Assembly: GCA_947492175.1 (NCBI GenBank)
Contig: CANLMQ010000019.1
Span: 1-64,000 of the forward strand
DNA length: 64,000 nucleotides
Origin: an uncultured Draconibacterium sp.
GTDB taxonomy: Bacteria; Bacteroidota; Bacteroidia; Bacteroidales; Prolixibacteraceae
Direction of reading: 5' to 3'
Shown here: positions 1 to 8,689 of the stretch, piece after piece
Position numbering within the stretch: the first letter of the stretch is position 1
Layout of the letters: every line of letters begins with the position of its first letter
Notes under the pieces: generated by a model
Databases searched by the model: none
What the model was told of the DNA's origin: nothing
What the model saw: only the letters and a program-made list of their open reading frames with translations
Translations under genes and position numbers: made by a program

Positions 1-282
1 CGCTTGAAGCTTTCATTATAAATCTTAAATCCTGACATAAGTTGACTTATTGTGTAAACCTATTTTAGGACTAGACATTCATTTAAGAATGGGGCTTACT
101 CTGTACATCTGAGGGATGCTAATTTGGAAAACGTGGATAATGAACAAATTAAAGGATCGGTTATGATTCACGAACCGATAGAACAAGGTGCCGCATTTTT
201 AACTTTCTAAAATCTATTCTTTGAGTTAGACAGGTTTGCAATGGCCGCGATAAAATACATTTTGGCGTGCCCTTGCTGCTTA
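1..282. other. Left-edge stretch without a recognisable intact gene
   Basis: No complete gene is visible. On the + strand, bases 58-210 are open in one frame and end in TAA. They encode about 50 residues with protein-like composition, ending roughly GSVMIHEPIEQGAAFLTF, but there is no ATG and a stop lies just upstream. This may be the 3' remnant of a decayed gene or a chance open frame; I do not recognise the family. Confidence 0.3.
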
Positions 283-326
283 TAAAAAAACAGCCGGAAC
301 GAAATTCTTCGAACCGGCGCTGTTTT
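283..326 (-). terminator. Rho-independent terminator of the 279-aa secreted protein gene
   Basis: Imperfect inverted repeat pairing AACAGC(C)GG with CCGGCGCTGTT. On the minus strand it is followed directly by a run of seven T. It lies just beyond the stop codon at 345. Confidence 0.75.
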
Positions 327-344
327 ATCTACTGTTTAATTGTT

Positions 345-1184
345 CTATTCTTCTTTTATTTCTTCCCCCACCTCCACATCAACTTTCATTTCTCCGCCTT
401 GTTTGCGTTTCTTGATGATGATTTTTTTACCGTCTTTTTCAATTACTTTGGTGCCTTCATTCATTTCTTCAACACTCCACACTTTGCCGTCTTCCAAAAT
501 TTCAATTTTTCCATCATCGTCGGCAAATACCGATATTTGTTTGGTTTTGTGAGGCATATTTCCGTGCAGAACTGCCGGTGAATTTGCTGTTCCTTTTATA
601 AAAATCTCCTCATTAAATTCCACATCTTCTTCCGAAGGTTTCTTACGTATTATTGTAATTTTCTCCTGGCCATTCTTTAGTTCTTTTTTCTCAAATGAGA
701 TTATACCCGGATCACTCAGGTCAATTACATTCCCTTTTTTACGATCGCTCATAAACATCATTTTATGAGGCCCAACAGGATCATCAGCAATTATTTTTAG
801 ACGATATTTATTTGCTGAATCTCCATCCATTTTAAATCCGTGCAACATCGGTACTCCTGTTTTTCCTGACTTCATAATAAATACATTCCCATCTCCGTCT
901 TCTTCAATATCAAAATCGAAATCCATGTCAAAGTCTTCTTTCGAAACCCACTTCATGGCTTTTCCTCCATCTATGGTATCGCCGTTCCAGATTAATACCT
1001 CATCAACATTCATTACGGTGTCAATTTCTACTGTTTTACCTTTATCATCAGCACGCACCATCTTAATGTGTTTTTTCATCCTTTTCGTTCGTGGCGGGTC
1101 TTGCGGCGATTGGTGAAAAGAAATTGCTGATGATAATAAAAGAGCAAGGGCTAAAATTCCGGTGAGAGACAAAATACGTTTCAT
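345..1184 (-). CDS. Secreted Asp-rich hypothetical protein, likely target of the adjacent two-component system
   Basis: 279 aa with an N-terminal signal peptide (MKRILSLTGILALALLLSS, cleavage near residue 20), so exported to the periplasm or surface. I do not recognise a family. The mature part is highly charged. It has an acidic-aromatic stretch around residues 85-100 (FDMDFDFDIEEDGDGN) and a lysine-rich C-terminal third (KKIIIKKRKQGG) followed by an acidic tail. It is transcribed divergently from a histidine kinase/OmpR regulator pair across a 139-bp gap. That gap holds a good promoter for this gene (TTG-N17-TATCTTTG) and four phased GTTAA repeats just upstream of its -33 element, which suggests activation by the neighbouring regulator. 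The kinase sensor region carries a similar acidic-aromatic stretch. The function is unknown; a role in envelope or metal-ion sensing is only a guess. Confidence 0.7.
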   Translation of the reverse strand: MKRILSLTGILALALLLSSAISFHQSPQDPPRTKRMKKHIKMVRADDKGKTVEIDTVMNVDEVLIWNGDTIDGGKAMKWVSKEDFDMDFDFDIEEDGDGNVFIMKSGKTGVPMLHGFKMDGDSANKYRLKIIADDPVGPHKMMFMSDRKKGNVIDLSDPGIISFEKKELKNGQEKITIIRKKPSEEDVEFNEEIFIKGTANSPAVLHGNMPHKTKQISVFADDDGKIEILEDGKVWSVEEMNEGTKVIEKDGKKIIIKKRKQGGEMKVDVEVGEEIKEE

Positions 1185-1216
1185 GATATAACTTTTATTG
1201 ATTTCAATTTCTGAAA

Positions 1217-1244
1217 CAAAGATAGGCTACAACCTATGTATCAA
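1217..1244 (-). promoter_or_regulatory. Promoter for the 279-aa secreted protein gene
   Basis: On the minus strand a -33 TTG (1242-1244) and a -7 TATCTTTG (1217-1224) are separated by 17 bases, matching the Bacteroidota housekeeping consensus TTG-N17-23-TAnnTTTG. The implied start site near 1210 leaves a leader of about 26 bases. Confidence 0.6.
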
Positions 1245-1247
1245 TCC

Positions 1248-1284
1248 GTTAAGAACCGGTTAAAATCTGTTAAGGAAAAGTTAA
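1248..1284. promoter_or_regulatory. Four phased GTTAA repeats, candidate OmpR-family binding array
   Basis: GTTAA occurs at 1248, 1259, 1269 and 1280, a spacing of 11, 10 and 11 bases or one helical turn, all in the same orientation. OmpR/CpxR-type regulators bind such tandem half-sites. The array ends directly upstream of the -33 element of the secreted-protein promoter and lies 39 bases upstream of the kinase start codon. The likely binder is the regulator at 3123-3815. Confidence 0.55.
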
Positions 1285-1323
1285 AGTATGAAAACCACCT
1301 TAATAAATACCTATATTTGAAAC

Positions 1324-3072
1324 ATGAACAAGAAAATTTTCACCGGATTAATCGTACTTATGGGCATTTCTATTTTAGGAATAATTGCCGTGCAACTGGT
1401 ATGGATGAATAACGCCATTCGGGTGAAGAACGAAATGTTTAAGCGAAGTGTTAACGAGGCTCTGCACCAAACCGTAACCCGCCTGGAAGACATCCATAAT
1501 TTTGGGGTAGTAAACCATATGATTTTTAGCGATGACTCATTGAACTGGAGCAGCAGCAAACAAGATCATTACGATTTTGATTTTGACATGGATACAGAGC
1601 AAATCAGAAAGTTCGATTCCATCCGAATTCTTAAGAACGTACCGGCCAGCAAAAAGCCTGTAAAAATTATTCGTGAATTTGCACCGGATAAAAACGAAGC
1701 AGTAATCGAAATCACCGTTGACGACAATAATGCAGCACCCTCTAAAAAAACACATTCCATTAGTTATACTTTCAGTTCGGATAAAAAAAACGGTCATTTT
1801 ATTCTGGCTGGTGAAGATCTCGACACCGATCAGATATCTGTCTTTCTGAATGATACAATTATTTCTGATGCCGACTCGCTTTATTCGGTTACTACGGTTA
1901 AAATTGATTCGTTACTAACTGATCTGGAAGATTTTGAATTTATTAAGCCCGAATTAACGAAACGTGTAAAAGTAAAGGCAGGCAACCTGAAACGCATGGC
2001 CAACAAAGTAGTAACAGAAGTTTCAACCTGGGATATCAGGCAAATTGATGAAGAACTGATTTATAATGAACTAAAAAAATCGCTTCAGGAAAATAATATC
2101 CCGCTTGATTTTGAATATGGCATAAAACGCGACAGTATTTTTGATTTCCCGAAACCTGTTACCGATACGTCAAAAGTGGCAAACACCGTGTTTCAAACAC
2201 AACTTTATCCCAACGATATCTTTCAGAAAAATATTAAACTGGCGGTTTTCTTTCCCGGGAAAGACGGCTTTATTTACCGTTCGTTAAACTGGTTACTGCT
2301 TGCTTCCTTCCTGTTTTCACTGATTATCCTGCTAACTTTTGCACTAAGCATTTTTTATATTCTCAGGCAAAAGAAAATATCGGAGATGAAGTCGGATTTT
2401 ATAAACAACATGACCCACGAATTTAAAACTCCCATTGCAACAATTTCGGTGGCCAGCGACTCGATAACCAACGAAAAAGTAGTGAGTAATCCGGAGCGAA
2501 TAAAATATTTTGCGGGAATGATAAAAAAAGAAAATGCCCGCATGAACCGCCAGGTAGAGGATATTCTGACCATTGCCCGGCTCGATCGGAAAGATTTTGA
2601 ATTTAACTGGGAAACCATTGATGTACACGACCTAATTAAAGATGCCGTGCAGGGAATAGCCTTACAAATTGAAAAGCGTGGAGGAAAGATTGAAACTACT
2701 TTTGATGCCGCGAACCCAATGGTTTCAACTGACCGGATACATTGTACAAATGTGATTTATAACCTAATTGATAATGCAAATAAATACTCGGTTGATCCGC
2801 CCGAGATAAAAATATCAACCGGAAATCTTCAAAAAGGAGTATTAATTTCGGTGGAAGACAAAGGAATAGGAATGACAAAGGCAGTACAGGCAAAAATATT
2901 CGAGCGTTTCTATCGTCAATCAAGCGGAGACATTCACAATGTAAAAGGTTTCGGCCTGGGATTAAGCTATGTAAAAGCTGTAATAGAAGCCAACCATGGA
3001 ACCATTCGAGTACAAAGCGAACCCGAAAAAGGTAGCAAATTTGATGTATTTTTACCTTTTGTGAGGGAATAG
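1324..3072 (+). CDS. Sensor histidine kinase
   Basis: 582 aa inner-membrane kinase. A TM segment at about residues 7-28 and a second at about 321-347 bracket a periplasmic sensor domain of about 290 residues, which contains an acidic-aromatic stretch (YDFDFDMD). The HisKA motif MTHEFKTPIATI places the phosphoacceptor at His365. The ATPase domain has N-box NLIDNANKY, G1 VEDKGIGM and G2 GFGLGLSYV. No HAMP domain is obvious between TM2 and HisKA. The OmpR-type regulator follows 50 bp downstream, so the two form a cognate pair, and the signal enters from the periplasm. A -7-like TATATTTG sits only 5 bases before the ATG, so either the transcript is nearly leaderless or the true promoter lies further upstream, near the GTTAA array. 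The ligand is unknown. Confidence 0.93.
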   Translation: MNKKIFTGLIVLMGISILGIIAVQLVWMNNAIRVKNEMFKRSVNEALHQTVTRLEDIHNFGVVNHMIFSDDSLNWSSSKQDHYDFDFDMDTEQIRKFDSIRILKNVPASKKPVKIIREFAPDKNEAVIEITVDDNNAAPSKKTHSISYTFSSDKKNGHFILAGEDLDTDQISVFLNDTIISDADSLYSVTTVKIDSLLTDLEDFEFIKPELTKRVKVKAGNLKRMANKVVTEVSTWDIRQIDEELIYNELKKSLQENNIPLDFEYGIKRDSIFDFPKPVTDTSKVANTVFQTQLYPNDIFQKNIKLAVFFPGKDGFIYRSLNWLLLASFLFSLIILLTFALSIFYILRQKKISEMKSDFINNMTHEFKTPIATISVASDSITNEKVVSNPERIKYFAGMIKKENARMNRQVEDILTIARLDRKDFEFNWETIDVHDLIKDAVQGIALQIEKRGGKIETTFDAANPMVSTDRIHCTNVIYNLIDNANKYSVDPPEIKISTGNLQKGVLISVEDKGIGMTKAVQAKIFERFYRQSSGDIHNVKGFGLGLSYVKAVIEANHGTIRVQSEPEKGSKFDVFLPFVRE

Positions 3073-3122
3073 ATATTATAGTAACATCTTTCTGAAACGA
3101 GTTCTGAATAACAACAAAAAGA

Positions 3123-3815
3123 GTGGAAAAGAAACAACACATATTTTTAGTTGAAGATGACCTGAGTTTTGGGTCGGTTCTAAAATCGTACCTTGAAATA
3201 AATGAATATGCAGTTACCTGGGTTGACGATGGCAAACTGGCCATCGACAAATTCCGTAGCGGAACATATCAGATTTGCATTCTGGACGTTATGTTACCCA
3301 ATATCGACGGGTTTAGTATTGGCACAGAAATACGAAAATTAAACCAGGATGTTCCCATGGTTTTTCTTACCGCAAAAAGCCTAAAAGAAGACATTTTGAA
3401 AGGCTACAATGTGGGAGCCGACGATTACATTACCAAACCATTCGACACAGAAGTGCTACTATGTAAAATTCAGGCTATAATTAAGCGGCAGTCTGTTAAG
3501 CCTGAAACAGAAGCCGTTTCATTTACTATTGGTTCTTACCGGTTTGACTCGAAACTCCGCAGTATTGTGTACAAGGGAAACAAACAAAAATTATCGCCCA
3601 AAGAATCGGATCTTTTAAAACTACTGTGTCAAAATAAAAACGAATTGCTTTCGCGCGAAACGGCACTTCGCAAAATATGGGGCGAAGACGGCTATTTTAC
3701 TGCACGAAGTATGGATGTTTTTATTACCAAACTCCGAAAGTATTTAAAAGACGATCCCAATATCGAAATTAAAAACATTCACGGAAGTGGTTTTTTGCTG
3801 GAAGTAAAAGAATAG
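3123..3815 (+). CDS. OmpR/PhoB-family response regulator
   Basis: 230 aa. The receiver domain (1-120) has acidic pocket E11/D12/D13, phosphoacceptor Asp55 in ILDVMLP, the conserved Thr in VFLTAKS and Lys in YITKPF. The C-terminal winged-helix DNA-binding domain (about 133-228) has KLSPKESDLLKLL and GSGFLLEV. The start is GTG; no ATG is available before the receiver core, and GTG gives the standard N-terminus (MEKKQHIFLVEDD). It follows the kinase by 50 bp, giving a typical kinase-first operon. It probably binds the GTTAA array upstream of the kinase gene, controlling its own operon and the divergent secreted protein. Confidence 0.94.
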   Translation: MEKKQHIFLVEDDLSFGSVLKSYLEINEYAVTWVDDGKLAIDKFRSGTYQICILDVMLPNIDGFSIGTEIRKLNQDVPMVFLTAKSLKEDILKGYNVGADDYITKPFDTEVLLCKIQAIIKRQSVKPETEAVSFTIGSYRFDSKLRSIVYKGNKQKLSPKESDLLKLLCQNKNELLSRETALRKIWGEDGYFTARSMDVFITKLRKYLKDDPNIEIKNIHGSGFLLEVKE

Positions 3816-3832
3816 CTCTGTGTTAAACGCCT

Positions 3833-3857
3833 GATTGTAAAACAATCATATTTATTT
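3833..3857 (+). terminator. Weak terminator after the two-component operon
   Basis: A 6-bp stem GATTGT/ACAATC with an AAA loop is followed by an AT-rich tract (ATATTTATTT). It lies between the convergent regulator and phosphoribosyltransferase genes. Confidence 0.35.
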
Positions 3858-3878
3858 CGAATACGGACAACTCTTTCC

Positions 3879-4277
3879 CTAAGGCTTCCAGGGCCACTTA
3901 ACACAGTCCTTAATTTCCGGAAACAGAACAAAATCGGCATTCCCTTTCATTGCACACGTTTTTACATTTAATCCCTCTAGTTGTTCAAGAGCAGCATTCA
4001 TTGTTTTGCCCGAAACGGAAACATCATCAACCAGTAATATTCGCCTGCCTTCCAGATTCCATGCCGGTTTCTGAAGTAATCTGGGAGTATCGTACCTCGG
4101 ATTGTTTTGTTCATCGCGATAATTTAGTGTCATTACCTGAAGTTCGGCATCTAAATGATATGCAACCATTGTTGCTGCGGGCACACCTCCTGATCCAATA
4201 CCGATAACAATATCTGTTTCAGGGAAGTTGATTGTTTTTAACCGTTCTGTTATTTGTTTAAATGAAAGTGGAACCAT
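3879..4277 (-). CDS. Phosphoribosyltransferase-domain protein
   Basis: 132 aa type I PRTase fold. The PRPP-binding loop is RILLVDDVSVSGKTMNAAL at about residues 78-96, and a phosphate-loop GIGSGGVPAA lies at about 27-36. It is shorter than biosynthetic PRTases (usually 170-230 aa) and resembles the small ComF/hypoxanthine-type or uncharacterised PRTases used in salvage or regulation; the base specificity cannot be read from the sequence. It is the last gene of an rlmH - giant kinase - PRTase run on the minus strand, 42 bp behind the kinase stop. It is convergent with the response regulator gene. Confidence 0.75.
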   Translation of the reverse strand: MVPLSFKQITERLKTINFPETDIVIGIGSGGVPAATMVAYHLDAELQVMTLNYRDEQNNPRYDTPRLLQKPAWNLEGRRILLVDDVSVSGKTMNAALEQLEGLNVKTCAMKGNADFVLFPEIKDCVKWPWKP

Positions 4278-4319
4278 TTCTAATTATCATTAAGTTTTTT
4301 CTATTTTGATAGAATTCGG

Positions 4320-7300
4320 TTAGGCTTCCTTATTTTCGATCGTTTCAAAAATCGGGATTTCAAGGTAAAATGTTGTCCCCTCTCCCATTTCTGTTTCGAA
4401 CCATATTTTACCTGAAAAATTTTCAACAATGTTTTTCACAATCGACAAGCCAAGTCCCATTCCGCTGGTTTTTGTTGTAAAACTCGGACTAAATAATTTT
4501 TTCCGCAGTTCAACCGGAATTCCTATTCCATTATCTTTTACACTTACAATTGCCATGTGTTCGCGGCGATCGATTTTTAACAGTATGTTGCCCTGCTGAT
4601 CTTCCGGAACTGCCTGTATTCCATTCCTTATCAGGTTTATAATTGCCCGGGAAAGTTGCTCCCTGTCTGCATTTACATTGATTGATTCAAAACCATTCGG
4701 ATCGAACTCAATTTGAACACGTTCATGTGTTTCGTACAAGTCAATCGTTTTTTTCAATTGTTCCGACAAACAAAAAACCTGGTTGCGTGCCGTTGGTATT
4801 TTTGCAAAGTTCGAGAACTCTGTTGCAATGTTTGAAAGGTTATCAATTTGTTCGATTAAAGTAGCAGTAACCCGCTTCAGAAATTCGTTATACTCTTCGT
4901 TATTCCCTTTTGCACGCTGAAGATACTGTATATTCAACTTCATTGGCGTTAAAGGATTTTTAATTTCGTGTGCGATTTGTTTGGCCATTTCGCGCCATGC
5001 CGACTCTCGTTCCGAACGTGCCAGCAAATCGGCACTAACAGCAAGCTCATCAACTTTTTTGTTATACTCTCTTACCAGGCTACCAATTTCGTCTTTCCGG
5101 TTGTAATGTATGGGTTCGTTGTGTTTACCCAACTGCATCTTTTGTAGATTTTCCTGAATAACTACCAACGGACGCGTAATTTGATTAGCAATAAAAACAG
5201 CCGCAATAATACTTGCCAAAAACAACAATACATAAAGGTTGATAAAAGCTACAATAAATGTGGTAATTTCCTGGCTGTAATTATCCTGACGAATAAAATA
5301 AGGCAAATTAATTACACCAAGATGATTTCCGAAATTATTGATAATAGGCCGGTATGCAGAGAGATAAGAAAGCTTTCCAATATTTTCGGGCTGAAAATAA
5401 CTAATCTGGAAATTTTTAAATACCTCGTAACTGGCGCGTGCATTAATCTTTCTTGAAACCAACCCCCGGTCAAAAATCTCGGAACGTGACGAGGCGATCA
5501 ATCTACCATCAGTACCGTAAATATTAATATCCGTCCGGAAAATATTTGAAAGTTTAGCCAGTTCTTCGCGTAACCACTCTTCCAATGCAGGAGTAATTTC
5601 TTCTTTGTCTGTCAACCGCATATCTATTTCCTCTGCAATCGACTTCATTTTCTCGTTCAAATCATCCTGGTGCTTTGCTTTATAGTCTTCTATGTTATAA
5701 TAAAGCGTAACTGCTGCAACCACCAGCAACGAAATAAAAACAATGGAAATAATTGCGGCCTGAATTTTAAACTTCAAATCGAAAAATATTTTTCGCCTCC
5801 TGAATGATTGATTTCCCAAAAGCGTAAAAACAAGCATGTTTAGGAAATAAAATACAAACAAGTATGGGAACGAAATTAAATAATCGATGGGTGTGAGTAC
5901 TTTGCGCGAAACCACCACATAATTGTCTTCACCCGAATGATATACGAGATGCTCGAACTCGCCTTGCCGTAAAAACGAAAATTCATCATCCGATTGTAAA
6001 TAAACATGCCCGTTCAGATTATAATTATAATCACCGTACTTATCAGTTAACTCACCGGCATAATATTTTGCATAATTAAATTTTCTGTAAATTTCGGAGC
6101 GAGCCATCGACTGGTCAATCAACAGCTCCGGAAATCCAATTCCTTCAAAAAGCAGGTCGGAATCCAGATCGATGTATATATTTACTCCTCTCTCTGCGTC
6201 AGCCTCCGGGAAATATAAACGCCCGGTATACGAAATACGACCATTCATATTATCCATAAAATAGAAGTTGGTGCCGGGCACTCTGGCCCCCTGAACTTCA
6301 ATCTGGTTATCCATAAACGACCAACATGGAACTGTCCGGTCCTCCGGGCCAACAAGTAAGCTATCATTATTATGGCATACGTAAATAGTTAACAGGTACT
6401 TTCTGAAATATGTATTAAAATAAGACTTTCGGATGTATTCCAACAAATCCTCATCCTTATTCCGAAAAAGTAAACTTTTAATGGCCGGGTCGTTATCAAT
6501 CAAATTCTGAACTTCGGTTAAAAATACCTCTGCTGCCGGATCGTGTTCGGTAACCAAAGTAACTGCCAACAGTTTTTGATGCTCTCGGTCTTTCTGACTA
6601 ATTGTACGGTTAATAAGCACAAGGGAATAAAGCGAAACCGCAGCTACATAAACAATTAAATAACTTAAAGTAAAACTATTCAGGTGCTGTTTATTTATAA
6701 AATATGCCAGTACTACACACGTTAAAAACAGCAATAATGCGGGAATAGCAATGTGGTTAATCGCCAGATACTGAACACCGGCAAAAAACAGGATTATCGC
6801 CAGATTTAACAGCACCAGTTCGTATAACTTAAAATCGCCAAGCGACTCTTCGTTTATTCGAATTGTTAAATATACAATTCCTAATAAAAACAAGCCAATT
6901 GAAAATATGCCCAGAACACTTTGTGTTGAAATTTCTGTGATTTTATTTAATGAAAATGAAATGGTTGAATTATAAATAAGCTCCTTAACAAAGTAGTTAA
7001 CAAGTAAATACAAGCTGGCACAAAATAAAAATAAAAGTGTAACAACAACTTTTCGAGGCAGTCGTGAGTTCCTTTGCAACTCACTCACATTTAACCCAAT
7101 ACCAAAATTATATAACCAAAACAGGAAAAACAGTGCCAGCAAAAAGTAATCGCCAAGCGAAGGCAACCAATCGTTAATGGCAAAAAAATCGGGGCCAAAA
7201 AATTTCAAATGGAAAAATACCTTGGGAACCTTAAAAATTAAATGAATCCAGTACACAATAAAAAGCGCAGCTCCCAGGCCCACAAGTTTCATAAAAAACG

Positions 7301-8009
7301 GAGCATGATGATCGATAAATTCTTTTCGGAAATAAATTAAAAGAAACAGCAAGCCAATAAAATAAATAAGTCCCGGAAAATATAACTGATTGGTAGTACA
7401 CAAATAATTTCCGTAAGGTTGAAGACAAAAAAGATAATCGCCATCCGCATCTACTATATCGTAGGCATCTTTTTGTTTTGTCTGGCTTATAATATAATCG
7501 TTGGGTAAATTGTAACTTTTAAAAAAACTGTTTTGCAGGTATTTGTTTTCGTAAGTGTAATTTCGTTTTACAAGATGTAAGCCAATCACATCATATTCAC
7601 CAACTGAGACTGTATCAACTACATAATACCCATTAGGCAGTTTTGCCAGGCCCTCCTTCTTTCGAAACTCATCAAACGTATCGTAAAAAGCAATTCCCCG
7701 GTCGGTCCAAAAAACCAAGTCTTTGTTCTTGTATATTAAAACACCAAAACCTATTTCGCGTACTGCAATTTCTTCCCTACTGAAGAAACTACTTAAATCC
7801 TCCTCGTAATCGTCTTTCTTTAATATTACTTTCAGATTTTCGAGTTCCGATTTTAGCGTATTTTCATTCGCAATCAACTGTGTCTGAAACTCTTCAACCA
7901 ACTTTTTTTCAGGATTCTTTTTTAGCAGACCATTCTCCATTATAGCCGCAGCAACCAGGATGCAAATTGCAACAACGAGGTAGGTATATTTATTCAGTTT
8001 AAACAACAT
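4320..8009 (-). CDS. Large NtrY-like multi-TM sensor histidine kinase
   Basis: 1229 aa, about twice the usual kinase length. The N-terminal half is a membrane region. A first TM lies at about 8-26, an extracytoplasmic segment runs to about 210, then a block of about 8 TM helices (about 210-470). A long second extracytoplasmic domain follows, then TM helices near 720 and 760, a further sensor segment and a TM near 945. HAMP follows (ITRPLVVIQENLQKM). HisKA motif QIAHEIKNPLTPMKL puts the phosphoacceptor at His1014. ATPase boxes are NLIRNGIQAV, VKDNGIGIP and GMGLGLSIVKNI. The core is most like NtrY, but no response regulator gene is adjacent. It starts 3 bp after rlmH stops, so the two are cotranscribed. 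The role is unknown; membrane-state sensing is plausible from its architecture. Confidence 0.88.
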   Translation of the reverse strand: MLFKLNKYTYLVVAICILVAAAIMENGLLKKNPEKKLVEEFQTQLIANENTLKSELENLKVILKKDDYEEDLSSFFSREEIAVREIGFGVLIYKNKDLVFWTDRGIAFYDTFDEFRKKEGLAKLPNGYYVVDTVSVGEYDVIGLHLVKRNYTYENKYLQNSFFKSYNLPNDYIISQTKQKDAYDIVDADGDYLFCLQPYGNYLCTTNQLYFPGLIYFIGLLFLLIYFRKEFIDHHAPFFMKLVGLGAALFIVYWIHLIFKVPKVFFHLKFFGPDFFAINDWLPSLGDYFLLALFFLFWLYNFGIGLNVSELQRNSRLPRKVVVTLLFLFCASLYLLVNYFVKELIYNSTISFSLNKITEISTQSVLGIFSIGLFLLGIVYLTIRINEESLGDFKLYELVLLNLAIILFFAGVQYLAINHIAIPALLLFLTCVVLAYFINKQHLNSFTLSYLIVYVAAVSLYSLVLINRTISQKDREHQKLLAVTLVTEHDPAAEVFLTEVQNLIDNDPAIKSLLFRNKDEDLLEYIRKSYFNTYFRKYLLTIYVCHNNDSLLVGPEDRTVPCWSFMDNQIEVQGARVPGTNFYFMDNMNGRISYTGRLYFPEADAERGVNIYIDLDSDLLFEGIGFPELLIDQSMARSEIYRKFNYAKYYAGELTDKYGDYNYNLNGHVYLQSDDEFSFLRQGEFEHLVYHSGEDNYVVVSRKVLTPIDYLISFPYLFVFYFLNMLVFTLLGNQSFRRRKIFFDLKFKIQAAIISIVFISLLVVAAVTLYYNIEDYKAKHQDDLNEKMKSIAEEIDMRLTDKEEITPALEEWLREELAKLSNIFRTDINIYGTDGRLIASSRSEIFDRGLVSRKINARASYEVFKNFQISYFQPENIGKLSYLSAYRPIINNFGNHLGVINLPYFIRQDNYSQEITTFIVAFINLYVLLFLASIIAAVFIANQITRPLVVIQENLQKMQLGKHNEPIHYNRKDEIGSLVREYNKKVDELAVSADLLARSERESAWREMAKQIAHEIKNPLTPMKLNIQYLQRAKGNNEEYNEFLKRVTATLIEQIDNLSNIATEFSNFAKIPTARNQVFCLSEQLKKTIDLYETHERVQIEFDPNGFESINVNADREQLSRAIINLIRNGIQAVPEDQQGNILLKIDRREHMAIVSVKDNGIGIPVELRKKLFSPSFTTKTSGMGLGLSIVKNIVENFSGKIWFETEMGEGTTFYLEIPIFETIENKEA

Positions 8010-8012
8010 CTT

Positions 8013-8486
8013 TTATTCGTGATGATAAGGTTCGCCTTTTAAAATAGTAAAAGCACGGTAAATTTGTTCCACGCACAAAAGTCGCACCATTTGATGCGAA
8101 AAAGTCATTCGCGACAAAGAAATTTTTGATGATGCACGCTGATATACCTCTTTTGAAAATCCGTACGGGCCGCCAATTACAAAAACCAGCTCTTTGGGGC
8201 CACTTATCATTTTCTTTTCAATGAATTGAGAAAACTCTACCGATGAAAACATTTTTCCTTTCTCATCGAATAAATGCAACTCTTTTCCAAGCCCCAGCTT
8301 TGACAAAATTAAATCACCTTCTTTTGCTTTTTGAATTTCAATACTTGTATTCTTTCCTTTTTTAATATCCGGAATTATTTCTATTTCAAAGTTGATGTAA
8401 TATTTCATCCGTTTGATGTATTCATCCATTCCTTCACGCAAATACGATGTATCGGTTTTACCCACAACAAGTAAAGTAATCTTCAT
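8013..8486 (-). CDS. rlmH: 23S rRNA (pseudouridine1915-N3)-methyltransferase
   Basis: 157 aa, the standard length for RlmH, a SPOUT-fold enzyme that uses S-adenosylmethionine to methylate pseudouridine 1915 in helix 69 of 23S rRNA. Visible hallmarks are MKITLLVVGKTD at the start, the knot motif ELVFVIGGPYGFS at about residues 98-110, and the C-terminal block SLSRMTFSHQMVRLLCVEQIYRA ending GEPYHHE. It is the first gene of a minus-strand operon with the large kinase 3 bp downstream. A -7-like element lies 46-53 bases upstream of the ATG. Confidence 0.97.
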   Translation of the reverse strand: MKITLLVVGKTDTSYLREGMDEYIKRMKYYINFEIEIIPDIKKGKNTSIEIQKAKEGDLILSKLGLGKELHLFDEKGKMFSSVEFSQFIEKKMISGPKELVFVIGGPYGFSKEVYQRASSKISLSRMTFSHQMVRLLCVEQIYRAFTILKGEPYHHE

Positions 8487-8531
8487 CTCAAAAATTATGT
8501 TTTCAATTGTCTTTTGATAAAAATATCAATG

Positions 8532-8539
8532 CAAAGTTA
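8532..8539 (-). promoter_or_regulatory. rlmH: -7 element of the rlmH operon promoter
   Basis: Minus-strand TAACTTTG matches TAnnTTTG and implies a start site near 8525 with a leader of about 39 bases. No clear -33 TTG at the expected spacing. Confidence 0.4.
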
Positions 8540-8689
8540 AATCTATTCTGCAGAAAGAATTAACATATTGTTTGCCCCTTGTCCTACCATTTGATATTTA
8601 ATTTCTAAATTTACACTAAAAATAAGTATAATTGTGTTTTTGCATAGTTTTTGATGTAATTGCAGAACACATACTGAAAAAGTAGATAT

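Noticed and set aside
58..210. 50-codon open frame at the left edge as a gene remnant
   Set aside because: No start codon, a stop directly upstream and no recognisable family; kept only as a note in the left-edge feature.
1312..1319. TATATTTG as the kinase gene promoter
   Set aside because: It is only 5 bases before the ATG and has no TTG at -33; it would give a leaderless transcript, so it is mentioned only in the gene entry.
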